Shown in pieces: positions 1 through 9,230 of a DNA stretch of 64,000 nt (position 1 is its first letter; each line of letters begins with the position of its first letter). Both the position numbers and the translations under genes were made by a program. Source of the DNA: Simplicispira psychrophila DSM 11588 (GTDB taxonomy: Bacteria; Pseudomonadota; Gammaproteobacteria; Burkholderiales; Burkholderiaceae_C); contig NZ_JHYS01000012.1 of NCBI RefSeq assembly GCF_000688255.1, forward strand, positions 1-64,000, written 5' to 3'. The notes beneath the pieces were generated by a model. That model was not told the DNA's origin. It ran no database searches and worked only from the letters and a program-made list of their open reading frames with translations.

Positions 1-397
1 GGGCGGGCGATTCATGGTGCCAGTTTAGGCGGCGCTGTTTATTTAGGCAACTAAAGTGGGTGTCCTTTTAGTCACCTAGACTAGATTACTTATTGGTTCA
101 AGGTCTTAGAGTAGCCGTTCAAGACGCTAGAGCATCATCTTCTTGGCGTACTGTCTGCTTAGACTCTTGCTGTGTGCCTTATTGCAGAAAGCAAGTAGAG
201 GTATGAGCCATCAAAGGCAGTTATTAGTACACACAGCACCCATTGAAGCCTGACAAGGCTTTGCATTAGCAATTACAAGACTGTGCAAAGCGGGTTAGAA
301 GCGTTGGTTTTGGATGCACATACGCTGACACAGCATGGCTGGCTTGTATGGCTGGAGCTTGGGTTTGCACAGCCCATTCCAGCTTGAGGATAAACAA
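1..397. other. AT-richer stretch without a recognisable gene
   Basis: No open reading frame here resembles a protein, and base composition is visibly more AT-rich than the rest of the window. It lies on the CCA side of the tRNA-like remnant at 398-475, which is where integrated DNA normally begins, so it may be the edge of an island extending out of the window. That is inference; no integrase is visible. Confidence 0.4.
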
Positions 398-475
398 TGG
401 TGCCCCGAGCCGGGGTCGAACCGGCAACCTCTCTTTTATCAATGGAATGCGGTGCCACTGAGCCACAGGAGAAGT
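398..475 (-). pseudogene. tRNA-like remnant (intact 3' half, broken acceptor stem)
   Basis: Read on the minus strand, the 3' half is tRNA-like: T stem GCCGG/CCGGC around the loop TTCGACC, a variable region AGGTT, a 3' acceptor strand TCGGGGC, discriminator A and encoded CCA. The anticodon loop position reads TTGATAA (GAT anticodon, Ile-like) and a D stem GTGG/CCGC can be formed at correct spacing. The anticodon stem has two mismatches, and the 5' strand does not pair with the 3' acceptor strand. I read it as a degenerate tRNA or a tRNA 3' end duplicated by integration, not a working tRNA. Confidence 0.45.
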
Positions 476-505
476 AGAAACCCTGCAACTGAGTCACGGG
501 GATGC
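476..505 (-). terminator. Weak terminator-like hairpin, degenerate copy of the one at 784-817
   Basis: The sequence AACCCTGCAACTGAGTCACGGGG resembles the stronger hairpin at 784-817 but with a shorter, imperfect stem and a poor T tract. It lies just downstream of the DUF6447-type gene on the minus strand. Confidence 0.3.
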
Positions 506-520
506 TGTTTGACTTCTGGC

Positions 521-757
521 TCAGTTCAGCTTCAAGGTGTCGCTTTGCAATGCCAGTTCAGTCGCTGATGGCAGTGCAGCTTTCAACGCCTGCGCATAGG
601 CATTGCGCGCTGTCTGTGCAATCGCCAGTTGCCACTGCAAGCGCTGGATTTCTTGCTCGGTGATTTGCAGCATTTGCAGCTGTGCTTTGGCCGCATCGCT
701 CAATGTGGACAGCGGGTAGTCCAGGCCGTCGATGGAGATTTTTTGCTCTTGGTTCAT
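521..757 (-). CDS. Small DUF6447-type protein
   Basis: A 78-residue acidic, helical protein starting MNQEQKISIDGLDYPL. It resembles the short DUF6447 proteins often found beside large secreted repeat proteins; no function is established. The frame is open 27 codons further upstream, but that part overlaps the terminator of the upstream gene, so I start at the internal ATG at 757. The predicted body is a single long amphipathic helix (DAAKAQLQMLQITEQEIQRL) and then an Ala-rich tail. It lies immediately downstream of the S-layer/RTX-like gene on the same strand but behind that gene's terminator, so it is either read through or separately transcribed. A role in secreting or packing the large protein is speculation. 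Confidence 0.6.
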   Translation of the reverse strand: MNQEQKISIDGLDYPLSTLSDAAKAQLQMLQITEQEIQRLQWQLAIAQTARNAYAQALKAALPSATELALQSDTLKLN

Positions 758-783
758 TGGTTTTGCTTTGTGGGTTAGATGTG

Positions 784-817
784 AAAAAACCCCTGCAACC
801 GAAGTCACAGGGGTTTG
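784..817 (-). terminator. Rho-independent terminator of the S-layer/RTX-like gene
   Basis: On the minus strand a stem AACCCCTG / CAGGGGTT with a loop containing CTTCGG is followed by a run of six T. It lies 55 bases past the stop codon of the large secreted protein. Confidence 0.8.
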
Positions 818-872
818 AGTGGCTTTCACCTCAAGCACCTACCTGAAGGCGAGTGCTTGTCTCCTAGAGAGA

Positions 873-3404
873 TTAGGCGAAGGTAATAACGTTAGTACCT
901 GCACCAGTCGAAGCGGACAGATCCAGAATACCGGTCAGCTTAACGATATTGTCGGCAGCAGTAAAAGTGATGCCAGCAGAGTTGTCCTCAACAACGTAGG
1001 TGTTACCACCGTACACAAACCAGCTGATGATACTGTTTGCCGTAGCACCGTCACCCAAAGAAGCCAAGTTTACAGCAGCTTCCAAAGTCACCGCTGTAGA
1101 AACGTTAACCGCAGCAGCATTGAACACTTCTGTACCATGGTTCACGAAAGTCAGGCTATCGCCCTTCTGGAAGTCAGTGATAGTTGTGAATTGGAATGCA
1201 GCAGTTGCGACCTGAGCCGTAGCAGCAGTAACATTAACGTTATCGTTACCAGCACCAGTCGTCACAGTAGCGCCAACCGAGGTTGCACCAGCGGTAGTGG
1301 CAACAGTGATGACGTCATTAGCCGAACCGCCCTTGATGGTGTATGCAGACTGCAAACCTGTGGTCACCGCGCCAACAGTGATGGTCAGGGCTGCGGTAGC
1401 AGCAGAACCATCAATGCTAGTCAGTGCCGAAGAGGCAGTTGCTGAAGCAGCAGCTTGAGTGATGCCCAAGCTCAGAGCGTGGTCACCAGTGATCACGATC
1501 GACTTCGCAGTATTGTCAACAACAGTCAGTGCGTTGGTGATGTTCAGGCCACCCTTCGAGCTGATGTTGATATTTTCAATACCAGCCGAAGTAATAGTGT
1601 TGGCATTGATGACCGTTGCACTAGCAGCGTTAGCAGCAGCAAAGTTGTAGTTCAAAACATCGGCAGTACCTGCAACGCTTGCAGCCGTGAAGCCAAGGGT
1701 GCTTGCGGAGCCAGCGGAACCAGTAACGTCAACATTGAAGCCAGCAGCGGTTTCAACCAAGTTGCTCAGAACAAATGCACCACCAAGAGCACCGGTATAG
1801 GCGACACCAGTGATCGTCGAGTTAGTCAACAGCGCAGCGTCCAGAGTGCCAGTGGCACCTGCCAAGTCAATCAACTCAAAGTTCTTGAAGGCAGCCGAGT
1901 TGCCGGCATTCACCAGGGTAGCAGCAACAGTATCGATGCCAGCACCACCATCGATGGAAGCGCTAGCAGTAACAACAGCAGCACCAGTCACGCTGTCATT
2001 GCCAGCACCACCCTTGAAGCTGGTGGTCACTGCATTGAGTGCAACATTCACGCCACCAGCAGTCAAGCCGGAGGCGTCAATGGTCTTGAACACACCTGCA
2101 TTGCCCAGATTCACGCTGCTGGCAGCACCGGCAACAACCAAGTCTGCACCAGCAGTAGCGAAGTCGCTAACAGTCAACGTTGCACGCAGGTTCGTGGCAG
2201 CATTGACATTCAGCTTGGTCACTGTATTGGTGCCGCCACTCAGAACGAAGGTGTCATTACCAACAGCAACGTTGCCATTGGCAGCGCCGGTGGAGTTAAT
2301 CGTCGCGGTAGTCGCCGTGCCAGCAGTAGCTGCAACCGTAACACCATTCACGCCACCATCAACTGTCACGTTGACTGCATCAGAAGCGTTCAGTTGGTTG
2401 AAGTTCACAGCGCCGGTTTGGGCGGAACCGCCCACAGCGACGTTCGTGCCAGCAGCCAAGTTTTGGAAGGTCACAGTACCAGTGCTGTTCAGCGAACCAA
2501 CGGTGGTCACACCAGCGATAGGCTGCATGTTGATGGTCGAAGCACCAACAGCGACGTTTTGCACTGTGATTTTTTCGATGTTGGACAGAGTCACGCCGGC
2601 CAGAGGAGTATTAGCACCGACTGTATTGGCAACAATAACTTTCAGAGTATCGATGCCAGCACCGCCATTGACGGAGTCGCCAGCAGACAAAGTGTTGAGC
2701 GTCGCGGTAGTGGCATCAGCCACACCGACAAAGGTGTCATTGCCAGCGGTGCCGGTCAGGTTGTCAATACCCGTAGTGAGCGTGAACGTCTGACCACCGG
2801 TCTGACCAATGATCACATCACCTGGATTAGCAATCTGCGCCTTCAGTGCTTCGGTCACAGCCGAAGGGCTGATCACCGTCGAAGGCGAGAACGTCACCGC
2901 CTTCAGGATGCCACGGGCAGCAACTGCATCCGCATCGCCCGAGTAGGTGACGTTGAAGCTGGCGCCGGAACCAAAGTAGGCATCGGTCAGCGCACGGCCA
3001 TCGACCTGGTGCGTGAATTCGTTGGCAACCTGCACCTTGTTGTTGATGGCGATGCGGTCGTCTTTCTGGGCACCGTTCAGCACGGCCAGGGCAATGGTGC
3101 CGGCGGTGAAGGTACCAGCGGCAAAGCCGTTGACGTAGAAGGCCTTGCCGGCTGCGTCGGGGGCGACGTTGAACAGGGCCATGTACAGGCTGTCAACGAC
3201 GGCGCCGATGGTGGTGGCATTCACAGCGCCGTACAGGGCGGTGGCTTCAGCCGAAGAAGCGAAGGCGTTGATCACTTCGTTGATGTTGCCACCGGCCGCG
3301 TCCACGCGCTCAGCCCAGTATTTCAGACCAGCTGGGTCGGCAGGGCGCTGGTAAAACGCGATGAAGATTTTTTGAACTTGTTCGAAATATTGAGCTGCAG
3401 CCAT
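873..3404 (-). CDS. S-layer-like / RTX-type secreted protein with N-terminal DUF4214 domain
   Basis: An 843-residue protein rich in Ala, Thr, Val, Asn and Gly with almost no Cys. Residues about 5-75 form a DUF4214 domain (FYQRPADPAGLKYWAERV). The middle is a long beta-strand repeat region with scattered calcium-binding RTX-type turns (GGAGID, GGAGNDS, TAGNDTF). The C-terminus (FQKGDSL, then YVVEDNSAGITF) looks like the end domain of type I-secreted surface proteins. There is no Sec signal peptide, which fits type I secretion; no type I exporter is in the window. The ATG at 3404 is preceded by GGAGA; the frame remains open 30 codons upstream but without protein-like sequence. It probably forms or decorates the cell surface. 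The polysaccharide locus begins divergently next door. Confidence 0.8.
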   Translation of the reverse strand: MAAAQYFEQVQKIFIAFYQRPADPAGLKYWAERVDAAGGNINEVINAFASSAEATALYGAVNATTIGAVVDSLYMALFNVAPDAAGKAFYVNGFAAGTFTAGTIALAVLNGAQKDDRIAINNKVQVANEFTHQVDGRALTDAYFGSGASFNVTYSGDADAVAARGILKAVTFSPSTVISPSAVTEALKAQIANPGDVIIGQTGGQTFTLTTGIDNLTGTAGNDTFVGVADATTATLNTLSAGDSVNGGAGIDTLKVIVANTVGANTPLAGVTLSNIEKITVQNVAVGASTINMQPIAGVTTVGSLNSTGTVTFQNLAAGTNVAVGGSAQTGAVNFNQLNASDAVNVTVDGGVNGVTVAATAGTATTATINSTGAANGNVAVGNDTFVLSGGTNTVTKLNVNAATNLRATLTVSDFATAGADLVVAGAASSVNLGNAGVFKTIDASGLTAGGVNVALNAVTTSFKGGAGNDSVTGAAVVTASASIDGGAGIDTVAATLVNAGNSAAFKNFELIDLAGATGTLDAALLTNSTITGVAYTGALGGAFVLSNLVETAAGFNVDVTGSAGSASTLGFTAASVAGTADVLNYNFAAANAASATVINANTITSAGIENINISSKGGLNITNALTVVDNTAKSIVITGDHALSLGITQAAASATASSALTSIDGSAATAALTITVGAVTTGLQSAYTIKGGSANDVITVATTAGATSVGATVTTGAGNDNVNVTAATAQVATAAFQFTTITDFQKGDSLTFVNHGTEVFNAAAVNVSTAVTLEAAVNLASLGDGATANSIISWFVYGGNTYVVEDNSAGITFTAADNIVKLTGILDLSASTGAGTNVITFA

Positions 3405-3754
3405 GGATTTTTCTCCGTTGAAAAGTGAATCTGCCTCCACAATTTGAGGAGTGCACGGTGACGATACCACACCGCTATTGGCATTCGAAGGCAATTTACG
3501 CTGTCTGGCGCCTGCACGGCCCGCGAATGTGGGGCAAAAAATACAAACAGCGCAAGATGCTTGCCTTTTGCAGTTGCAGTGCTAGGGCGCTGGCGAGGGT
3601 GGGCCGGCTGAGATGCCATATATATATGCACCGCTGCGCACATGGCTAGAAACGCGGGAGCGCGGCAGGCCCGTTGGCTACACTGGCGGGCGGGATGGAT
3701 AGCAGGCGCAGAGTGCGCCTTTTTTTATTGGGTGTTGTTTTGTGTGGGCCTGTG
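3405..3754. promoter_or_regulatory. Divergent intergenic region between the S-layer-like gene and the polysaccharide locus
   Basis: About 350 bases without a gene. It must hold promoters for both directions. It contains the 12-base palindrome CATATATATATG at 3617-3628 and an AT-rich GGGCAAAAAATACAAAC stretch near 3533. No confident -35/-10 pair can be assigned by eye. The long leader of the S-layer-like gene could serve mRNA stability, as in other S-layer genes (inference). Confidence 0.35.
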
Positions 3755-5131
3755 ATGGATATGGATCAATCTGCGGTGGAAGCTTTGGACCTGGACACTT
3801 TGCTGCAGCGCTTGCGCGCAGCAGCGGAGGAGCACGGGGAGGCAACCGGCGCGGCGCCGGTGGTGGCGCGGCCATGGCTGGGGGCGGGCGGGCCGGCGGC
3901 GGGCGCGGGGCAAACGGCGGCGGCGGTGCCGTGGGCGCTGGCGGCGCGGGCCGGTGGGCTGGGGCCGTTTTTGCTGGCGGATGAGGCGGGGTTTGTGGCG
4001 CTGGCGTATCGGCAACTGCTGGCGCGGGCGCCGGATGCCGGCGGGCAAGCGCATGTGCTGGAGCGCCTGCGCCAGCACGTGCCGCGCACCGAGTTGCTGG
4101 CGGCGCTGGCGCTGTCGCCCGAGGCGCAGACGCTGCGCGGTGGACAGGCGCTGCGCTGGGGCTGGCTGGCGCAACTGGCGCTGTGGGCGGTGCAGTCGCC
4201 GCTGCTGCGCGGGCCGTGGCTGGTACGCGGGGTGTGGCGGCGCAGTGAGCGTTGGCTAACCCGGCGCCTGCAGCGCGGGGCGCTGGGGCTGGCGTGGCAG
4301 GTAGCGACGCGGCAAGAGGCGCAGCAGGTGGCGTTGCAGGGGCAACTGGCGCAGCTGCAAGCGCAGATGCAGGCGGGGCTGGCGCAGCAGCAGATGCAGG
4401 TGGGGGCGCTGGAGTCGGTGCTGGAACGGGCGCTGGCGGCGCGCACGCCGGCCAGTGCGGCGGCGGTGGATGCTTTTCTGGCGGCGCTGGAGGTGTCGTT
4501 TCGCGGCCCGGCGCCGCTGCTGCGGGCGCAGTTGGCGCAGGACTATGTGGGTTATGTGCAAGACGCGCGCGCGGCGCTGGGGGTGGATGGGCCGTGCCTG
4601 GACTTGGGCTGCGGGCGCGGCGTGTGGCTGGAGGTGCTGCGCGAACACGGTTTGCAGGGGCGCGGCGTGGATTTGAATGCCGCCGCCGTGCGCGATGCGC
4701 AGGCGCTGGGGCTAGAGGTGCAGGTGGGCGATGCGCTGGCGTGGTTGCAAGCGCAGCCAGAGGCGTCGGCGCTGGTGGTATCGGCGTTTCACCTGATGGA
4801 GCATTTGCCGTTTGCGCTGCGGCTGGCGCTGGTGCAAGAGTGCGCGCGGGTGCTGATGCCGGGCGGGCTGCTGATTATGGAAACGCCCAATCCAGAGAAC
4901 ATTTGGGTGGCGACGCACACCTTTCACCACGATCCGACGCACAGCCAGCCGCTGACGCCGGACAGCTTGGCATTTTTGGTGCGTTACTGCGGGCTGGAGG
5001 TGGTGGCGGTGCCGCGTTTGCATCCGTATCCGGTCGAGTCGAATGTGGCCGGCGACACGCCGGTGGTGCAGCGGTTGAACCATATGACCTGTGGCGGGCA
5101 GGATTTTGCGGTGATTGGGCGCAAAGTTTAA
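3755..5131 (+). CDS. DUF4214 domain plus class I SAM-dependent methyltransferase
   Basis: A 458-residue protein in three parts. Residues about 75-125 form a DUF4214-like helical domain (ALAYRQLLARAPDAGGQAHV). Residues about 200-250 are a Gln-rich coiled coil. The C-terminal half is a Rossmann-fold methyltransferase with motif I CLDLGCGRGVWLEVL, an acidic post-I residue in GVDLNAAAV, and METPNPEN. The architecture resembles O-antigen chain-end methyltransferases, where the coiled coil sets chain length. It is first in the polysaccharide export locus, so a capping methyltransferase for an ABC-exported glycan is a reasonable inference. Start choice: ATG at 3755 (MDMDQS), with the frame open upstream but unlike protein. 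GC is extremely high and the codon use very skewed. Confidence 0.75.
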   Translation: MDMDQSAVEALDLDTLLQRLRAAAEEHGEATGAAPVVARPWLGAGGPAAGAGQTAAAVPWALAARAGGLGPFLLADEAGFVALAYRQLLARAPDAGGQAHVLERLRQHVPRTELLAALALSPEAQTLRGGQALRWGWLAQLALWAVQSPLLRGPWLVRGVWRRSERWLTRRLQRGALGLAWQVATRQEAQQVALQGQLAQLQAQMQAGLAQQQMQVGALESVLERALAARTPASAAAVDAFLAALEVSFRGPAPLLRAQLAQDYVGYVQDARAALGVDGPCLDLGCGRGVWLEVLREHGLQGRGVDLNAAAVRDAQALGLEVQVGDALAWLQAQPEASALVVSAFHLMEHLPFALRLALVQECARVLMPGGLLIMETPNPENIWVATHTFHHDPTHSQPLTPDSLAFLVRYCGLEVVAVPRLHPYPVESNVAGDTPVVQRLNHMTCGGQDFAVIGRKV

Positions 5132-5139
5132 GCATTTTT

Positions 5140-5200
5140 AAGCCAAATCGGCCTCTAGCCCTTTAAACACGTGCGCTAGCAGCTATCATTTTTGATATTT
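5140..5200 (-). repeat. Dispersed AGCTAT..AGCGC repeat, copy d
   Basis: On the minus strand: AGCTGCTAGCGC, a short spacer, then GGGCTAGAGGCCGATTT. It matches the other copies in this window (17176, 34433, 38921 and others). It fills the gap between the methyltransferase and the next glycosyltransferase. Confidence 0.6.
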
Positions 5201-5226
5201 ATCGACCTATTTAAGCACCTCTTGCC

Positions 5227-6252
5227 ATGCGTATTTTGTTGACTTCGAGCCAAGCGCCGTTTTTGCGCGGTGGGGCGGAGATGCACGCCGACAACCTGGA
5301 GGCGGCGCTGCAGCGGGCGGGCCATGCCATCGAGCGCATTCGGCTGCCGTTCAAGTTTTCACCCGAAGCAGACATTGCGCGGCTGATGGCGTTTTGCGAG
5401 GGCTTTGACCTGAGCGCGCCCAATGGCCAGCCGGTCGATCGGGTGATCAGCTTGCAATTCCCCGGCTATGGCATGGCGCACCCGGAGCATGTGGCCTGGG
5501 TGTTGCACCAGCACCGGGCGGTGTACGAGCTGTTTGATGCGGCGCAGGCCTCGCCGGCACTGGTGCAGTTGCGCGCACAGGTGCTGGGGTTTGATGGCCG
5601 GGTGTTGCCGCGGCTGAAGCGCGTGTTTGCCAATTCGCAGCGGGTGGCAGAGCGGATGCAGCAGTTCAATGGCGTGACCGCCGCCCCGCTGTACCACCCG
5701 CCGCCGGGGGCCGAGGCGCTGCACTGCGCTGCAGAGTGGGGCTATGTGTTTTTTCCGAGCCGGCTGGAGTCGCTCAAGCGCCAGGACTTGTTGATCGAGG
5801 CGGCGCGGCTGCTGCGTTGCCCGGTAAAGATTTTGCTGGGCGGCACCGGCGGGCAGCACGACCGCTATGCGCAGTTGATAGAGCGTTATGGCTTGCAAGA
5901 CCGGGTGCGGCTGATCGGCAGTTTTACCGAGGCCGAGCGGGTAGCGCTGTATGCGCACGCGCTGGGGGTGGTGTTTGTGCCGCGCGATGAGGATTTGGGC
6001 TACATCACGCTTGAAGCCATGTACGCCGCCAAGCCGGTGATTACCTGCACCGATTCGGGCGGGCCACTCGAATTTGTGGTGCCGGGCGAGACCGGCTGGG
6101 TGGTGGAGCCGTCGCCGCAGGCGCTGGCCGATGCCATCGAGGCGCTGTGGATGGATAAGGCGCGCAGCCGCGCCATGGGCGAGGCCGGGCGTGCGCGGGT
6201 GCTGGGGCTGGGGTTGTCGTGGGATCGGGTGGTGGAGGTGTTATGTCGTTAG
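5227..6252 (+). CDS. Family 4 glycosyltransferase
   Basis: A 341-residue GT-B fold glycosyltransferase of family GT4. The N-terminus MRILLTSSQAPFLRGGAE is the usual first beta strand and Gly-rich acceptor loop. The C-terminal nucleotide-sugar domain contains VFFPSRLESLKRQDLL, then the PRDEDLGYITLEAMYAAKPV region with the E..E retaining-transferase motif. It presumably adds a sugar to the exported polysaccharide on the cytoplasmic face. The ATG at 5227 is the first in frame. It ends 7 bases before wzm, so it is probably co-transcribed with the transporter. Confidence 0.85.
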   Translation: MRILLTSSQAPFLRGGAEMHADNLEAALQRAGHAIERIRLPFKFSPEADIARLMAFCEGFDLSAPNGQPVDRVISLQFPGYGMAHPEHVAWVLHQHRAVYELFDAAQASPALVQLRAQVLGFDGRVLPRLKRVFANSQRVAERMQQFNGVTAAPLYHPPPGAEALHCAAEWGYVFFPSRLESLKRQDLLIEAARLLRCPVKILLGGTGGQHDRYAQLIERYGLQDRVRLIGSFTEAERVALYAHALGVVFVPRDEDLGYITLEAMYAAKPVITCTDSGGPLEFVVPGETGWVVEPSPQALADAIEALWMDKARSRAMGEAGRARVLGLGLSWDRVVEVLCR

Positions 6253-6259
6253 GTTTGTT

Positions 6260-7090
6260 ATGTCGCTAAATTGGTTGAAGTGGCCGCTGCCGGGCATCGT
6301 GCGCGATGTGCTGCGCTTTCGCACGTTCATTGTGGGCAGTGTGCGGCGCGATATTGAGGCGCAGTTTCGCGGCTCGTTGCTGGGCGGGGCGTGGGTGCTG
6401 ATCCAGCCGCTGGCGATGATTTCGATTTACACGCTGGTGTTTGCCAATGTGATGCGCAACCGGCTGGCGGGGGTCGAATCGACCTATGGCTACAGCATTT
6501 ACCTGTGCGCCGGGCTGCTGGCGTGGACGTTTTTTGCCGAATCGCTGGGGCGTCTGCAGGGGGTGTTTGTCGCCAATGCCAATTTGCTCAAAAAGGCGAC
6601 GTTTCCGCGCATTTGCCTGCCGCTGGTGTCGCTGGGGGTGACGTCGTTCAACTTTGCGGTGATCAGCGGGCTGTTTTTGCTGTTTTTGTTGGTCAGTGGC
6701 AATTGGCCGGGCTGGGTGCTGCTGGGGGTGTTGCCGGCGCTGGCGGTGCAGGTGGTGTGGACGCTGGCGCTGGGGATGCTGGCCGCGACGGTGAATGTGT
6801 TTTTTCGCGACGTCGGGCAACTGGTGAATGTCGGGCTGCTGTTCTGGTTCTGGCTGACGCCGATTGTGTATCCGGCGACGGTGTTGCCGGCGTGGGCGCA
6901 GGGCTGGGCGTGGCTGAACCCGTTTGCGGTGTTTGTGCACCATTACCAGCAGGTGTTTGTCTATGCGCGTTTGCCGGGGCAAGCGGCCTGGCTGGCGCTG
7001 GCGGGGCTGGCGCTGGCGGGGCTGGCGTTGTTGTGGTTTGGCTGGCGGGTGTATCAGCAGCGGGCACCGGAAATGGCGGATGAGTTATGA
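6260..7090 (+). CDS. wzm: Polysaccharide ABC transporter permease (Wzm-like)
   Basis: A 276-residue integral membrane protein of the ABC-2 family. The N-terminus (MSLNWLKWPLPGIV) leads into the cytoplasmic DIEAQFRGSLLGGAWVLIQP motif typical of O-antigen and teichoic-acid exporters. About six hydrophobic segments follow. It forms the channel with the ATPase encoded next, moving a lipid-linked glycan across the inner membrane. Its stop overlaps the wzt start in ATGA (7087-7090), a sign of translational coupling. The reading frame is open about 60 codons upstream within the glycosyltransferase gene, but the family N-terminus fixes the start at 6260. Confidence 0.85.
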   Translation: MSLNWLKWPLPGIVRDVLRFRTFIVGSVRRDIEAQFRGSLLGGAWVLIQPLAMISIYTLVFANVMRNRLAGVESTYGYSIYLCAGLLAWTFFAESLGRLQGVFVANANLLKKATFPRICLPLVSLGVTSFNFAVISGLFLLFLLVSGNWPGWVLLGVLPALAVQVVWTLALGMLAATVNVFFRDVGQLVNVGLLFWFWLTPIVYPATVLPAWAQGWAWLNPFAVFVHHYQQVFVYARLPGQAAWLALAGLALAGLALLWFGWRVYQQRAPEMADEL

Positions 7091-8349
7091 GTACCAATGA
7101 ACAGCCGTGGGCGATTGCGCTGGGGAACTTGGGCAAGGCGTACAAGCGCTATCCGTCGCGCTGGGGCCGGCTGGCCGAGTGGCTGCGCCCGAAGGCGCCG
7201 CCGCGCCATGAGCTGCTGTGGATTTTGCGCGGCCTCGATTTGTGCGTGCCGCAGGGGCAGGCGCTGGGCATCATCGGGCGCAATGGCGCCGGCAAGAGCA
7301 CGCTGCTGAAGATGGTCACCGGCACCACCACGCCCACCGAGGGCCAGGTGCAGATGCACGGCCGGGTGGCGGCGCTGCTGGAGCTGGGCATGGGTTTTCA
7401 CGGCGACTTCACCGGTCGGCAAAACGCTTGGATTTCAGCGCAGCTGCTGGGGCTGGCCGACCATGAGATTGCCGCCGCCATGCCGGCGATCGAAGCCTTT
7501 GCCGAGATTGGCCACTACATGGACGAGCCGGTGCGCACCTATTCGAGCGGGATGCAGGTGCGGCTGGCGTTCAGCGTGGCGACGGCGCTGCGCCCGGATG
7601 TGCTGATCGTCGATGAGGCGCTGGCGGTGGGCGATGTGTATTTTCAGCACAAGTGCTATGCGCGCATCCGTGAATTTAGAGCGCAGGGCATGACGCTGGT
7701 GTTTGTCTCGCACGACCCCGGCGCCATCAAGAGCCTGTGCGACCGCGCGGTGCTGCTGGACGCCGGGCGCATTGTGGCCGACGACACGCCCGACCAGGTG
7801 CTGGATTTGTACAACGCACTGGTGGCCGAGCGCGAGAACACCAGCTTTGAAGCCACCGCCGCGCCGGTGGGCGAGCGCAGCGTCGGCGTGCGCTCGGGCG
7901 ACGGACGCGCGCGGCTGCTGGCGGTGTCAGCGCACAACGCCCACGGGCCGGCGCAGGTGTTTCGCGTCGGCGAGGCGCTGCAGCTGCGCGTGCGCCTGTG
8001 CAAACAGCAGGCGGTGGACGATTTGACGGTGGGTTTTTTGCTGCGCGACCGGCTGGGCAACGATGTGTTTGGCACCAACACTTGGCACGTCAAGACCGAG
8101 GGGCTGGCGCAGTTGGCACCGGGCGTGGAGGCGACGCTGTGCTGGCGCATCCCCGCGCTGGACATCGGGCCGGGAAGTTACACGATTTCAGTGGCGCTGC
8201 ACGGCGACATGACGCACGTCGAAAACAGCTACGACTGGTGGGACAAGGCGGCGCTGATCGAGGTGGTGCGCGGGCCAGAGCCTTTGTTTGAGGGCGTGTG
8301 CCATTTGAATGGCGTGGCGGCGGTTTTATTGGGGTCAGATTCCAATTAA
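7087..8349 (+). CDS. wzt: Polysaccharide ABC transporter ATP-binding protein (Wzt-like)
   Basis: A 420-residue ATPase. Walker A is GRNGAGKST, the signature is TYSSGMQVRL, and Walker B is VLIVDEALAVGD with the H-loop in VFVSHDPGA. Residues about 265-410 form a Wzt C-terminal beta-sandwich domain that in other systems reads the modified end of the O-antigen chain; this fits the capping-type methyltransferase at 3755. The last residues (LLGSDSN) and stop codon lie in a GGGGTCAGATTCCAATT sequence like those that flank mobile elements, so the native C-terminus may have been replaced. It overlaps wzm by four bases. Confidence 0.87.
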   Translation: MSTNEQPWAIALGNLGKAYKRYPSRWGRLAEWLRPKAPPRHELLWILRGLDLCVPQGQALGIIGRNGAGKSTLLKMVTGTTTPTEGQVQMHGRVAALLELGMGFHGDFTGRQNAWISAQLLGLADHEIAAAMPAIEAFAEIGHYMDEPVRTYSSGMQVRLAFSVATALRPDVLIVDEALAVGDVYFQHKCYARIREFRAQGMTLVFVSHDPGAIKSLCDRAVLLDAGRIVADDTPDQVLDLYNALVAERENTSFEATAAPVGERSVGVRSGDGRARLLAVSAHNAHGPAQVFRVGEALQLRVRLCKQQAVDDLTVGFLLRDRLGNDVFGTNTWHVKTEGLAQLAPGVEATLCWRIPALDIGPGSYTISVALHGDMTHVENSYDWWDKAALIEVVRGPEPLFEGVCHLNGVAAVLLGSDSN

Positions 8350-8354
8350 ATTGG
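8342..8354. repeat. CCAATT-A-AATTGG palindrome spanning the wzt stop codon
   Basis: A perfect 13-base inverted repeat that includes the TAA stop of wzt. With the preceding GGGGTCAGATT it looks like the end of a small mobile or repetitive element. Confidence 0.45.
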
Positions 8355-8384
8355 CTAATCCAACGGCCACTCCACGCCAAGCAA

Positions 8385-8403
8385 GTAATGACAAAGACAT
8401 TAC
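8385..8403. promoter_or_regulatory. Possible operator of the toxin-antitoxin pair
   Basis: The inverted repeat GTAATG-N7-CATTAC lies 20-38 bases before the antitoxin start. Ribbon-helix-helix antitoxins of this type usually repress their own promoter by binding such repeats. The link is inferred from position. Confidence 0.4.
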
Positions 8404-8422
8404 AGATACTTATACTCAGCGC

Positions 8423-9204
<782 letters not shown>

Positions 9205-9230
9205 TATTGAGCGGCGCGCTCACAAAATTT

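Noticed and set aside
1455-3428. Long plus-strand frame (657 codons) opposite the S-layer-like gene
   Set aside because: It is the antisense shadow of a low-complexity gene; its sequence is Ser/Thr/Gly noise with no family resemblance and the opposite strand has an RBS, domain and terminator.
3617-3628. CATATATATATG as a promoter -10 element or operator
   Set aside because: A perfect palindrome, but no partner -35 at proper spacing and no second copy; left as part of the intergenic description.
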